Program-made: the position numbers and the translations under genes
The notes under the pieces: model-generated
The model's database searches: none
Told to the model about the DNA's origin: nothing
Seen by the model: only the letters and a program-made list of their open reading frames with translations
From: Parabacteroides distasonis
Lineage (GTDB): Bacteria; Bacteroidota; Bacteroidia; Bacteroidales; Tannerellaceae
Assembly: GCA_021531385.1 (NCBI GenBank)
Contig: JAFBIR010000007.1
Span: 62,001 to 126,000, forward strand
Length of the DNA stretch: 64,000 nucleotides
Direction: 5' to 3'
In this document: piece after piece, positions 54,668-62,993 of the stretch
Position numbering within the stretch: the first letter of the stretch is position 1
How the letters are laid out: every line of letters starts with the position of its first letter

Positions 54668-54709
54668 CAACCGAGCCGGCTCAATCAAGCACGTGAGCGG
54701 GCTCGGTTG
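54668..54709. terminator. Inverted repeat between convergent genes, possible bidirectional terminator
   Basis: AACCGAGCC..CTCA pairs with TGAG..GGCTCGGTT. It starts 8 bp after the AAA/nuclease stop and runs into the end of the convergent sigma-operon gene. No strong T-run. Confidence 0.45.
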
Positions 54710-55068
54710 GCGCGCCAGCGGAGCCACTTATCCAACTGAACAAAGAAGACAAAGAAGGCAAGGCCGGAGCAGCCCGTCAATATCACGGGGAAGAGCTGGG
54801 CATGTGCAGACTGGTTAGTAAGCAAGGTCTCTTTTACCCATTGGCTCCCTCCGAAGAGGAGGCCGCCGACAATCAGCAGGTAAACCGCTAAACCGGTCAA
54901 TAAGCCTCCCGGTGTCAACCAAAAGCGCACCGTATAGACATACACTTTCCGTCTCTCTTTCATCAATATCGCCATGATACGGGCATTCATCGACGAGGAG
55001 GGGCGCTCTGTCGTTCCCTCCATCAACTGATGGGTCAATTGATCCCGTTCGAAATCCACTGTCTTCAT
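54685..55068 (-). CDS. Small membrane protein downstream of ECF sigma factor, possible anti-sigma
   Basis: A 127-residue protein with a cytoplasmic N-terminal segment (about 50 residues, charged) and two transmembrane helices (GGLLTGLAVYLLIVGGLLFG and LFPVILTGCSGLAFFVFF), closing in a basic tail. Its start overlaps the sigma-factor stop by 4 bp. Position and topology suggest a membrane-bound regulator of the sigma factor, but it has no recognisable anti-sigma (ZAS or RsiW) motif. No family recognised. Confidence 0.72.
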   Translation of the reverse strand: MKTVDFERDQLTHQLMEGTTERPSSSMNARIMAILMKERRKVYVYTVRFWLTPGGLLTGLAVYLLIVGGLLFGGSQWVKETLLTNQSAHAQLFPVILTGCSGLAFFVFFVQLDKWLRWRANRARSRA

Positions 55069-55631
55069 ATTAAATCCGCTGTTTGATAGTTCATTTTCTC
55101 TTTTAAAATCACATACAGATGCTTACGTGCCCGAAAGAGCTTTGTCTTGACATTGGCCTCTGTGTAACCCGTGATCTGCCGGATCTCCTCGATGGCACAT
55201 TCCTCTAAGTAAAAGAGGGTCAATAGCAAAGCCTCATCCGAGGGCAATTGCTTCAAAGCCTGTGCCACGACCTCCTTGCGGTCTTGCCGTTCGAGCCAGG
55301 CCGAGGCGGAATCCATCTCATCCGTAGTCAGATCGGTGCAATAGGCTTCATAGTCCACGGTAGGCCGTTGCTGACGCAAAGCGGTGAGTGCCGTGCGGTA
55401 AACGATGCGATAGAACCAAGTAGAGAACTTGCTCTCGAAGTGAAAATCAGGCAGGGCACGATACATTTTCAGGAAAGCATCTTGGGTGGCCTCCTCCGCC
55501 TCCTCCCGATTCCCGATGATGCGGAAGGCGATGGTGAAGGCCATCTGCTCATACTTCGCCACTAAGCAGGAGAAACTTTGCGTATCCCCTGCTAAGATGC
55601 GTGCGATCCATTGCCGTTCGTCCATGCTCAA
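55065..55631 (-). CDS. ECF-type RNA polymerase sigma factor
   Basis: A 188-residue sigma-70 family factor. Region 2 includes FTIAFRIIGNREEAEEATQD and SKFSTWFYRIVYRTALTALR; region 4 includes LPSDEALLLTLFYLEECAIE and ITGYTEANVKTKLFRARKHL. No extra domains. It lies between a DUF6249-like membrane protein gene (8 bp upstream) and a two-helix membrane protein gene (4-bp overlap), which suggests an envelope-signal pathway. An inverted repeat in the operon leader may be its own target. Confidence 0.93.
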   Translation of the reverse strand: MSMDERQWIARILAGDTQSFSCLVAKYEQMAFTIAFRIIGNREEAEEATQDAFLKMYRALPDFHFESKFSTWFYRIVYRTALTALRQQRPTVDYEAYCTDLTTDEMDSASAWLERQDRKEVVAQALKQLPSDEALLLTLFYLEECAIEEIRQITGYTEANVKTKLFRARKHLYVILKEKMNYQTADLI

Positions 55632-55639
55632 CGTATCGT

Positions 55640-56050
55640 TTACTCATTCACCCCCTGCGGCAGATGCTCTTTCGCCTCCTTTTGCTCCAAATGGTGCGAT
55701 AAGAAGAAATAGCCCACAAAGCCTATGCCTCCAAACAACACCGTGATCATCGGCACCAACAGCCAATGCCACTCATTGGTGAATGTGAAACAGCTCTCGA
55801 TCAAGATGCCAATCAAGGCGCCTATGGCTAAGCTGGCCATCAACATACCGTTACGCAAGGCGATGTAACGATTCGGATTCGCTTTCGTCCGCTGGGCCTC
55901 TTCCGGCACAATGCCCCGCTCGATCATCGCCATCCGCTCCTTATGTTTGCCGACCAATACCCAATAACAAATGAAAATTGTCATCACAATCGGTAAACCT
56001 ACCGCACAAATCACGCTTGATACCGCCACAATAGTCTCATTTCCTTCCAT
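55640..56050 (-). CDS. DUF6249-like membrane protein
   Basis: A 136-residue membrane protein, first gene of the sigma operon. Three transmembrane helices: near residues 8-30 (VAVSSVICAVGLPIVMTIF), 70-92 (GMLMASLAIGALIGILI) and 98-122. The cytoplasmic loop has RMAMIERGIVPEEA, a motif I associate with DUF6249. The tail is charged. A frame open to 56110 would overlap the leader inverted repeat; the ATG at 56050 (MEGNETIVAV) was chosen. Function unknown; a signal-sensing or regulatory role with the sigma factor is inference. Confidence 0.75.
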   Translation of the reverse strand: MEGNETIVAVSSVICAVGLPIVMTIFICYWVLVGKHKERMAMIERGIVPEEAQRTKANPNRYIALRNGMLMASLAIGALIGILIESCFTFTNEWHWLLVPMITVLFGGIGFVGYFFLSHHLEQKEAKEHLPQGVNE

Positions 56051-56074
56051 AATGCTATCTGTTTTTAAAAGTTC

Positions 56075-56124
56075 AACCTGTTTGTTTTTGCCTATATGAC
56101 TACGGGCCACGCAAACAGGTTACA
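56075..56124 (-). promoter_or_regulatory. Inverted repeat and possible ECF promoter before the sigma operon
   Basis: AACCTGTTTG (56075-56084) and CAAACAGGTT (56112-56121) are a perfect 10-bp inverted repeat with a 27-bp spacer. Read on the minus strand, TGTAAC (56119-56124) and CGTAGTC (56098-56104) look like an ECF-type -35/-10, though the spacing is 1-2 bp short. Confidence 0.45.
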
Positions 56125-56210
56125 CAAAAGTCGCACTTTTTTCGTAAAAAAAAGAGGGAAGCCCCCATAAGAGCCTCCCTCTTGCTGAATGATCAATAAT
56201 CCAAAGTCAA

Positions 56211-57869
56211 TTAAGCGAACTCGCCTCTGACGATTTCTTCCTTATCCGGATCCCAATACATGGTGCGACCCTCCAAGTAAGCACGTGTACCCATGTGAGC
56301 CGTCATCGCCTCTTGGAAGGCGGCATCGATGTTACAGCTCGGTGTCTTACCCTGGCGGATACACTCCAACCACTCACGGATGTGGAGGTGTGTCGTGTCG
56401 TAGCGCTTACCATTTACATAGGTATAGAGCAAACCACGCTTAGCGAAGTACAACTCTGTCGGAGAGGTCATCGAGTCGGAACTGTTCTGTCCCGGCACAT
56501 AGGTATAGAAGGGAGAATCGGTCGGGATGATACCCTGCTTGATCTTCTCCGCATACCGCTCAGAATCCTGATCCACCGTGATAGCGAGGATGTTGGAAAC
56601 CTCCATAGAGGCCTCATGACCCATGAACACCTTACCACGGTTGCGGCTGCTGGCCAAGGTCGCGCTATACAACATCGTCAAGTCACGGTCAGGCCACTCG
56701 AAGGTTGTCTGCAACACGTCGGGCACCGTACGGCCATCCTTGAAGAAATAGACACCACCGGAAGAGGTTGCGGAGTGCGGAATACCTACATGCATGATCT
56801 GGTTGACCGCATCATACTCATGCGTCAGCAAGTCACCTGACAGACCCGTACTGTAATCCCACCAGCAACGCCAGCGGAAGAAACGCTCCAAACTGAACTT
56901 GCTGCGCTCATCCGGACCGATGTAACGCTCCAGGTGATTGGAGGTCATATAGTTCATATACTCCTTGATACGCTCCGGATCGCCCTCAAACTGTTTCCAG
57001 TCGATCGTATCAGGATTGGAGCCCTCGATAATGTCATAGACCCAAGCACCATTCGGCGTATTACGGTTGGTCGTTACCTCGATCAAGTTGACCGGACCTA
57101 ACAACCCATTGCCGATAATCTCCTCGGCCTTCTGGTAGCAATCGGTCTGACGGCCTTGGTGACCTAACTGGAAGACAACACCCGTCTCTTTGATAGCCTG
57201 GCGCACCATATAAGTCTCCTCCACTGTCCAAGAGAGCGGCTTCTCGCAATAGACATGCTTACCCGCACGGGCAGCGGCCATAGCGATCGTGCTGTGCCAG
57301 TGGTCAGGAGCAGCGATGATCACCGCATCCACGTCGGGCGCAGCGACCAGCTCTTGATAGGTCTTGTAGATCTTCGGAGCGGGACCAAACTTACCGTCCG
57401 AACCCTCCCGATGGATGTTGGAACCGGCGAGCTGTCCACGCTTCGCATAGACATCGAAGATGTCACAAATCGCAGTGACCTCTACGTTCAGGTCGTCCTG
57501 CTCCATATATTGTTGATAACGGGTATCCTTGCTATTCTCCTTGTTGGCCTGCTTCATCTGGTCGATCCAAGTCGGCTCAGCGAAACCGGCGGCACGCATC
57601 AATTGTTTACCACGAATACCGAAACCAACTACGCCCAAGCGAATCTTCTTGCTGTTAGCCTGTGGCTCCAAGTAGTAAGCCTGCTTGTTGCTGACCTGAA
57701 AGACATCTGAGATGTTACGGCCTCTCAGTGCATCCTTCCGTTTCTGGTAAATGCCGTATGCCATCGCACCCAAGATAGGCACAGTGGCCAATGTCTTCAA
57801 TGCGTCACGACGACCCTTGTCGGGCGCCTGCTCCTGCGAAGGAGTTTTCTTAGTCTCTTCTGTTGCCAT
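56211..57869 (-). CDS. Gfo/Idh/MocA-family oxidoreductase (Tat-type leader), gene 4 of a sugar-oxidation set
   Basis: A 552-residue NAD(P)-dependent oxidoreductase. The N-terminus carries a twin-arginine signal, GRRDALKTLATVPILGAMAY (about residues 19-38). The Rossmann domain follows with IRLGVVGFGIRGKQLMRAA. DAVIIAAPDHWHSTIAMAAA and YCEKPLSWTVEETY give the conserved EKP lysine used in catalysis. The C-terminal alpha/beta domain binds the sugar. It lies 6 bp after doxX. Together with the relative at 59.4 kb and the DUF1080 protein it probably oxidises glycosides at C3 in the periplasm. Confidence 0.86.
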   Translation of the reverse strand: MATEETKKTPSQEQAPDKGRRDALKTLATVPILGAMAYGIYQKRKDALRGRNISDVFQVSNKQAYYLEPQANSKKIRLGVVGFGIRGKQLMRAAGFAEPTWIDQMKQANKENSKDTRYQQYMEQDDLNVEVTAICDIFDVYAKRGQLAGSNIHREGSDGKFGPAPKIYKTYQELVAAPDVDAVIIAAPDHWHSTIAMAAARAGKHVYCEKPLSWTVEETYMVRQAIKETGVVFQLGHQGRQTDCYQKAEEIIGNGLLGPVNLIEVTTNRNTPNGAWVYDIIEGSNPDTIDWKQFEGDPERIKEYMNYMTSNHLERYIGPDERSKFSLERFFRWRCWWDYSTGLSGDLLTHEYDAVNQIMHVGIPHSATSSGGVYFFKDGRTVPDVLQTTFEWPDRDLTMLYSATLASSRNRGKVFMGHEASMEVSNILAITVDQDSERYAEKIKQGIIPTDSPFYTYVPGQNSSDSMTSPTELYFAKRGLLYTYVNGKRYDTTHLHIREWLECIRQGKTPSCNIDAAFQEAMTAHMGTRAYLEGRTMYWDPDKEEIVRGEFA

Positions 57870-57875
57870 AACGAA

Positions 57876-58376
57876 TCAAATGAATTTAAGTTTATGCAAA
57901 ATGGGGCAGACACGTCCTAATACACGGTCGAAGCCAATGATCTGTGAGGTAGGAAATACACACAACAAACCTAACGCAGCCAGCTCCACCAGGTTCTTGT
58001 CGATCCAGAGGTAAGAGCCCTCGAAAGGCTGAAGATAGGTAGCGCCGATAAAAGAGGGATGCGAAAGGGTGTACATCGCCAGCAAGATCATGCCGCCAAC
58101 AGAAGCCAAACGATAGAGGCAACCTAATGTCAAGCCCAAGCCAATCAAGAACAGCGCCCACTCATTGCAGACGTTGACCAATGACATTAAGCTTTCATCT
58201 TGAGTTAGTTTCACAAAGAAATCGGAGGCAAAACCTTTGGAGTCCAAAAGGTAGGGCAGAGAGGTCCATTTCGGATTCATGATCTTCACCAGTCCCTCGT
58301 ACATGAAGTGCCAACCGATGAAAAGACGCAGTAACATTAGCCATGTCATCTGCGCTTTCGTATAACTGTGTTCCAT
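57876..58376 (-). CDS. DoxX family membrane protein
   Basis: A 166-residue integral membrane protein with four helices: LMLLRLFIGWHFMYEGLVKI, NEWALFLIGLGLTLGCLYRL, the LASVGGMILLAMYTL region and VELAALGLLCVFPT. It belongs to the DoxX/MauE-like fold, whose members pass electrons to quinone or assist redox enzymes. It is placed between two Tat-type oxidoreductase genes, and a role in handling electrons from sugar oxidation is a reasonable inference. A hairpin between it and the DUF1080 gene may reduce read-through. Confidence 0.84.
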   Translation of the reverse strand: MEHSYTKAQMTWLMLLRLFIGWHFMYEGLVKIMNPKWTSLPYLLDSKGFASDFFVKLTQDESLMSLVNVCNEWALFLIGLGLTLGCLYRLASVGGMILLAMYTLSHPSFIGATYLQPFEGSYLWIDKNLVELAALGLLCVFPTSQIIGFDRVLGRVCPILHKLKFI

Positions 58377-58435
58377 ACTTATTAGTTATTTGTTGGTCTG
58401 AAAAATTGATAAGAAAAAAGTCTTGCATGAAAAGC

Positions 58436-58480
58436 ATAACGCCCGAAGCTAAAATCGTAGATTTCGGCTCCGGGCGTTAT
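58436..58480 (-). terminator. Hairpin between the DUF1080 and doxX genes
   Basis: ATAACGCCCG (58436-58445) pairs perfectly with CGGGCGTTAT (58471-58480). On the minus strand it is followed by GCTTTTC, so it is a modest terminator or attenuator within the cluster. Confidence 0.6.
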
Positions 58481-58508
58481 TTATTCTAAAATGATGTCGG
58501 TTGGCGTA

Positions 58509-59360
58509 TTAGTCCAAAACCTTCACAGTAATGTTACGATACCAAACATCATCGCCGTGATCCTGCAAGCCAATGAAGCCCTCATGGTTCTCACCACCGC
58601 AGTTAGACAGCAACTCATATGCCAACGGCCATTTCTCTTTGCTGAACTTGCTCTTCTGGAGCAACTCATCCCATTGCGGAGTCCACAAGTGATACTCAAC
58701 CACGTTCTGGTCGTTCTGGTAGTGAGCTACTGTACCCTTGTAGCAAAGGATCTTCACCTTGTTCCACTCGCCGTACGGTTTAGCGTTCTGCGGCTTCGCA
58801 GGGATCATGTCATACAAAGAAGAAGACTGACGGATACCCAGCTCAGCACCCAACTTAGCGTCGGGGTGATTCTCGTTATCCAACACCTGGCACTCAGGAG
58901 CTGAGATATAAGCCGGCTGATCCTTCACCTCCTGGATCAAATAGAAGATACCAGAGTTAGAACCCTTACCAACCTTCCACTCCATCTCGAGCTCGAAGTT
59001 TTGCAACTTGCTCATGAAGATCAAGTCACCACCATTCTCGGCACCTGCCTCGCCTCTACCAGAACCATTGATCTTGATGCAACCATCCTCGATTGTCCAA
59101 GCACCCGGAACGTTCTCCTTGTTGTAACCTCTCCAACCGTTGAAAGTCTTACCATCGAAAATCACATAACGACCCTCTTTGTCCTGCGGGAAAGTCTTGA
59201 TATCTACCGTAGGCAGGTTCGTCATCAACTCGTACGTAGGAGCAGCAGCCTCAGCGGGAGCAGCAGCCTCAGCGGCCTGCTCTGCTTTCTGACCACCACC
59301 GCAAGAAGCGAATACGCCCATCATCAGCGCAGCGCTTGCAAATAAAACTGTTTTCTTCAT
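58509..59360 (-). CDS. DUF1080 (3-keto-disaccharide hydrolase-type) lipoprotein
   Basis: A 283-residue lipoprotein. MKKTVLFASAALMMGVFASC has its lipobox cysteine at residue 20, followed by an alanine-rich linker of EAAAPAE type. The DUF1080 jelly-roll domain contains WRGYNKENVPGAWTIEDGC, LQNFELEMEWKVGKGSNSGI, YISAPECQVLDNENHPDAK and the closing IGLQDHGDDVWYRNI. DUF1080 enzymes cleave 3-keto-glycosides. A longer frame from 59417 overlaps the spacer; the ATG at 59360 gives the signal peptide. It lies 22 bp after the first oxidoreductase gene. Confidence 0.9.
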   Translation of the reverse strand: MKKTVLFASAALMMGVFASCGGGQKAEQAAEAAAPAEAAAPTYELMTNLPTVDIKTFPQDKEGRYVIFDGKTFNGWRGYNKENVPGAWTIEDGCIKINGSGRGEAGAENGGDLIFMSKLQNFELEMEWKVGKGSNSGIFYLIQEVKDQPAYISAPECQVLDNENHPDAKLGAELGIRQSSSLYDMIPAKPQNAKPYGEWNKVKILCYKGTVAHYQNDQNVVEYHLWTPQWDELLQKSKFSKEKWPLAYELLSNCGGENHEGFIGLQDHGDDVWYRNITVKVLD

Positions 59361-59382
59361 TATTGTTTGAGAATTAAAAGAA

Positions 59383-60870
59383 TTATCTCGGCATATCAAC
59401 CAGCTTCCAACCCTCACGATAGTTGTGCTTGATCATCTCAGCAGCGAATGCCTGTGCGTTGATCGGATCAGTGTAGATCTTGTTGAACTTCGGATCACCA
59501 TCAACGATCTTGAAGTCGTCCTTCTTCAGGATGCGGATCTCCTCGTTAGCGCCGATGTTGGTGAACTTCATGTTCTGGCCGTCCCACTCCAACTCCTTGT
59601 TCAGAGTCTGCAAACGAACTGCCAATACACCCATGTCGACCATCTCAGTGAACGGACCTGCTACACGGAAGTCTGACTTACACGGAACACGGCTTGAACC
59701 AGCCTTGATCTGAGCGATCCAGTCTTGCTCGTGACCACCACCCATAGCGTTAGCCACACGACGAACTGTCTTAGGAGCGTTAGGCACACGACCTGACATC
59801 AATCTCGGCTTCTGGCCGTAGCAACCACAAACCAAAGTATCCTTTGTACCGTGGAAGATGGTGATACCACCACCCATGCCCATCATATCCTCGCCGTCGG
59901 GGAAACCAACAGGACGATCAGGCAACAAGCCACCATCATACCAGTGGATCTCAACCTCAGGCATAGCGATCTTAGCCATGTTGTCGCGAGCCGGATAGAT
60001 CAAGCGAACGTGCTCAGCCGTCGGAGCGCAATCCTGCAACAACATCGTAGAAGAAGCCTGAACGCGAGTCGGGTAGGTAAGCTTCAAAGCCTGGAACGGT
60101 TGATGCAGGATGTGGCAAGCCATATCACCCAAAGCACCTGTACCGTAATCCCACCATCCACGCCAGTTCCAAGGATGATAAGTCTTGTTGAACGGTCTCA
60201 TCTTTGCCGGACCTGTAAACAAATCCCAGTTCAAAGTAGAAGGAATCTTGTCAACCTTCTCAGGAGTATTCAAACCTTGCGGCCAGATAGGACGGTTTGT
60301 TGCGCAATCAACGCGAGTTACCTCACCGATCTCACCATTCTGAATCCACTCCGTTACCAAGTCAGTTCCCTCAGCAGAAGAACCCTGGTTACCCATCTGG
60401 GTAACAACGTTAGGATTAGCCTCAGCCAACTTCGTCAACAAACGAGCCTCGTAGATAGAGTGAGTCAACGGCTTCTGCGTATAAACGTGCTTGCCCAAAG
60501 TCATGGCGTCAGCCGTGATGATGGCGTGTGTATGGTCAGCTGTAGCTACCAACACAGCGTCGATTGAGCTACCCATCTCATCGAACATCTTGCGATAATC
60601 CCAGTACTTCTTAGCCTGCGGGTGACGATCGAATACGGGCTTTGCATATCTCCAGTCGATATCACAGAGAGCGACGATATTCTCCGTCTTCTCCATGTTC
60701 TTCAAGTTAGCGTTACCCATACCACCGATACCAATACCGGCAATGTTCAGTTTATCTGTGGGAGCAATATGTCCGTGAGCCTTACCGAGCACCACGTTCG
60801 GGACAATTGTCAAGGCTGCTGCAGCAGCTGTACCTCTTTGAAGAAAAGATCTTCTCGTAATGTTTGACAT
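59383..60870 (-). CDS. Gfo/Idh/MocA-family oxidoreductase (Tat signal), first gene of the sugar-oxidation set
   Basis: A 495-residue enzyme with the Tat signal TRRSFLQRGTAAAAALTIVP (residues 5-24) and a Rossmann motif LNIAGIGIGGMGNANL. VLVATADHTHAIITADA and HVYTQKPLTHSIYEARLL cover the usual EKP site, here read QKP. The C-terminal domain has WNWRGWWDYGTGALGDMACH, a hallmark of this exported subgroup. The role is probably the oxidation of a glycoside at C3. It is transcribed from a promoter at 60948-60955. Confidence 0.88.
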   Translation of the reverse strand: MSNITRRSFLQRGTAAAAALTIVPNVVLGKAHGHIAPTDKLNIAGIGIGGMGNANLKNMEKTENIVALCDIDWRYAKPVFDRHPQAKKYWDYRKMFDEMGSSIDAVLVATADHTHAIITADAMTLGKHVYTQKPLTHSIYEARLLTKLAEANPNVVTQMGNQGSSAEGTDLVTEWIQNGEIGEVTRVDCATNRPIWPQGLNTPEKVDKIPSTLNWDLFTGPAKMRPFNKTYHPWNWRGWWDYGTGALGDMACHILHQPFQALKLTYPTRVQASSTMLLQDCAPTAEHVRLIYPARDNMAKIAMPEVEIHWYDGGLLPDRPVGFPDGEDMMGMGGGITIFHGTKDTLVCGCYGQKPRLMSGRVPNAPKTVRRVANAMGGGHEQDWIAQIKAGSSRVPCKSDFRVAGPFTEMVDMGVLAVRLQTLNKELEWDGQNMKFTNIGANEEIRILKKDDFKIVDGDPKFNKIYTDPINAQAFAAEMIKHNYREGWKLVDMPR

Positions 60871-60947
60871 AGTAATAATTTTTTATTGATTAGCACTTAG
60901 CAATGAATTCTTTTTATCTGATCGACCCCTTGGTCAACAAATTGACG

Positions 60948-60955
60948 CAAATATA
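60948..60955 (-). promoter_or_regulatory. -7 box for the sugar-oxidation set
   Basis: Minus-strand TATATTTG, with TTG 22 nt upstream, leaving a leader of about 70 nt. Confidence 0.65.
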
Positions 60956-61093
60956 GACAATACCGCATGATTGGCAAGGTGTTCTTCTGCCTTTCTTCTT
61001 TTTGATAGACATTTTTAACACAGCCGTACGGGCGAAATTATATTTTCATAAATAATAATGCCTCCAATGGGGGTATATTTCAAATAATGTCTC

Positions 61094-61101
61094 TATATTT
61101 G
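61094..61101 (+). promoter_or_regulatory. -7 box for DUF4492-cydAB
   Basis: TATATTTG, exact TAnnTTTG, about 73 nt upstream of the DUF4492 ATG; no obvious -33. Confidence 0.6.
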
Positions 61102-61173
61102 TCCGCATCGTTGGCTGAATTACGCTACGATTCGTTATTGTTTTATTAAATAAGGTTGAAGGACACACGTACC

Positions 61174-61401
61174 ATGAAAAGAGATTCCGCCATTCGGCAG
61201 GTGTTCCGTTTCTACATGGAAGGTTTTCGAGAGATGAGGTTGGGCAAGACGCTCTGGCTGATTATCTTGATCAAACTCTTTATTATGTTCTTTATCCTCA
61301 GACTATTCTTTTTCCCCAACTATTTAGGGCAGTTCGATACGGAGGCCGAGAAGGAGGAGCACGTATCGGGCGAGTTGATTAATCGAGCAAGTAATCCTTA
61401 A
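61174..61401 (+). CDS. DUF4492 small membrane protein, cytochrome bd-associated
   Basis: A 75-residue protein with a basic N-terminal helix (RQVFRFYMEGFREMRLGKTL) and one transmembrane segment (WLIILIKLFIMFFILRLFFF, about residues 28-47), then a short acidic tail. It is 13 bp before cydA, the standard place of DUF4492 in Bacteroidetes. A role like that of the small CydX/CydH subunits is possible but unproven. A TTG at 61156 would add six residues; the ATG at 61174 is preferred. Confidence 0.85.
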   Translation: MKRDSAIRQVFRFYMEGFREMRLGKTLWLIILIKLFIMFFILRLFFFPNYLGQFDTEAEKEEHVSGELINRASNP

Positions 61402-61414
61402 AACAATATTGTGT

Positions 61415-62962
61415 ATGATTGCAAACATTGACACTTCACTCATTGATTGGTCGAGGGCGCAATTCGCTCTCACGGCCATGTACCATTGGCTTTTCGTGCC
61501 ATTGACATTGGGCTTGGGCGTGATCCAAGCCATCATGGAAACACTCTATTACCGGACGGGCAACGAGGCCTGGAAAAAGACCGCCCAGTTCTGGATGAAA
61601 CTCTTTGGCGTGAACTTCGCGATCGGTGTCGCCACCGGCCTGATCATGGAGTTCGAGTTTGGTACCAACTGGTCCAACTACAGCTGGTTCGTGGGCGACA
61701 TTTTCGGTGCACCATTGGCCATTGAGGGCATCGTGGCCTTCTTCATGGAATCGACTTTCATCGCAGTCATGTTTTTCGGCTGGGAGAAGGTGAGCAAACG
61801 TTTCCACTTGGCCTCCACTTGGTTGACCATTATCGGTGCCTCTCTCTCGGCGCTCTGGATCTTGATCGCCAACGCTTGGATGCAATATCCAGCGGGCATG
61901 TCGTTCAACCCTGATACCGTGCGCAACGAGATGTTTGACTTCTGGGCCGTAGCGCTCTCGCCTGTAGCGATGAATAAGTATTTCCACACGCTGCTCTCCA
62001 GCTGGATCGTAGGCGCAGGCTTCGTGTTAGGGGTTAGCTGCTGGTATCTCATCAAGAATCGCAGTCGTGACTTTGCCTTGCGGAGCATCAAGGTTGCCGC
62101 TATCTTTGGTTTGGTGGCCTCCTTGTTGACCGCCATGACCGGTGATGGTTCCGCTTACGAGGTGGCCCAGAAACAGCCGATGAAGTTAGCGGCTATGGAG
62201 GGACTGTATGAGGGCGGCAACGGCGTTGGCTTGGTAGGTATCGCCCTGATTAACCCGGAGAAGACCCATTATAACGACGGTGTGGAGCCGTTGCTGATGA
62301 AGATTGAGATCCCCAAGATGCTTTCTATGCTGGCCGAAAGAGAGCTTGATGCCTATGTGCCCGGTATCGTTAACCTGATTGAGGGTGGTTACACCTTGAA
62401 AGATGGTACGGTAGCGCTTTCTGCCAAGGAGAAGATCGCCAAGGGGCAATTGGCTATCCAAGCGTTAGCTAACTATCGCAAAGCCTTGAAAGCGGACGAT
62501 CAGCAGGCGGCCGCACTCCACAAGGCTACGCTCGACGAGAACTTCGCCTATTTCGGCTATGGCTACATCAAAGATCCGGCAGAGCTGATCCCCTCAGTAG
62601 GCATGACCTTCTATGCCTTCCGCATCATGGTGATGCTGGGCGGTTTCTTCATCCTGCTCTTCTTGGTAGCGCTCTACTTGGAGCGGAAAGGAAAGATCGC
62701 CGATTGTCGTTGGATGCAGTGGGCTGCTTTGTTCTCCATCCCCTTGGGTTACATCGCCGGGCAAGCCGGTTGGATCGTGGCTGAGGTAGGTCGTCAGCCG
62801 TGGGCCATCCAAGACATCCTGCCGACAAGCGCCTCTATCTCTAAGCTGGATCCTGCTTCCGTGCAGACCACCTTCTTCCTCTTCTTGATTCTCTTCACCG
62901 TCCTGCTCATCGCTGAGTTGCGCATCCTGGTGAAGGCCATCCAAAAGGGACCGGAGGAGTAA
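61415..62962 (+). CDS. cydA: Cytochrome bd ubiquinol oxidase subunit I
   Basis: The heme-carrying subunit of the high-affinity bd oxidase, which reduces O2 to water and lets strict anaerobes consume traces of oxygen. The 515-residue protein begins MIANIDTSLIDWSRAQFALT. The H24 in AMYHW is the likely heme ligand. EFEFGTNWSNYS, AKLAAMEGLYE-type residues (MKLAAMEGLYEG), and the GRQPWAIQDILPT motif are present. A long stretch between the Q-loop and the later helices suggests the L (E. coli-like) type. The frame also opens with a TTG at 61409; the ATG is chosen. Followed 31 bp later by cydB. Confidence 0.96.
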   Translation: MIANIDTSLIDWSRAQFALTAMYHWLFVPLTLGLGVIQAIMETLYYRTGNEAWKKTAQFWMKLFGVNFAIGVATGLIMEFEFGTNWSNYSWFVGDIFGAPLAIEGIVAFFMESTFIAVMFFGWEKVSKRFHLASTWLTIIGASLSALWILIANAWMQYPAGMSFNPDTVRNEMFDFWAVALSPVAMNKYFHTLLSSWIVGAGFVLGVSCWYLIKNRSRDFALRSIKVAAIFGLVASLLTAMTGDGSAYEVAQKQPMKLAAMEGLYEGGNGVGLVGIALINPEKTHYNDGVEPLLMKIEIPKMLSMLAERELDAYVPGIVNLIEGGYTLKDGTVALSAKEKIAKGQLAIQALANYRKALKADDQQAAALHKATLDENFAYFGYGYIKDPAELIPSVGMTFYAFRIMVMLGGFFILLFLVALYLERKGKIADCRWMQWAALFSIPLGYIAGQAGWIVAEVGRQPWAIQDILPTSASISKLDPASVQTTFFLFLILFTVLLIAELRILVKAIQKGPEE

Positions 62963-62993
62963 TTCACATTCATCAAACCTAATTTGAATCAAC

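Larger units (their letters stand above)
60871..61173. other. 303-bp divergent intergenic region
   Basis: It contains a -7 box for the leftward sugar-oxidation set (60948-60955) and one for the rightward cyd genes (61094-61101). About 130 bp between them are A/T-rich, with nothing else recognised. Confidence 0.7.
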
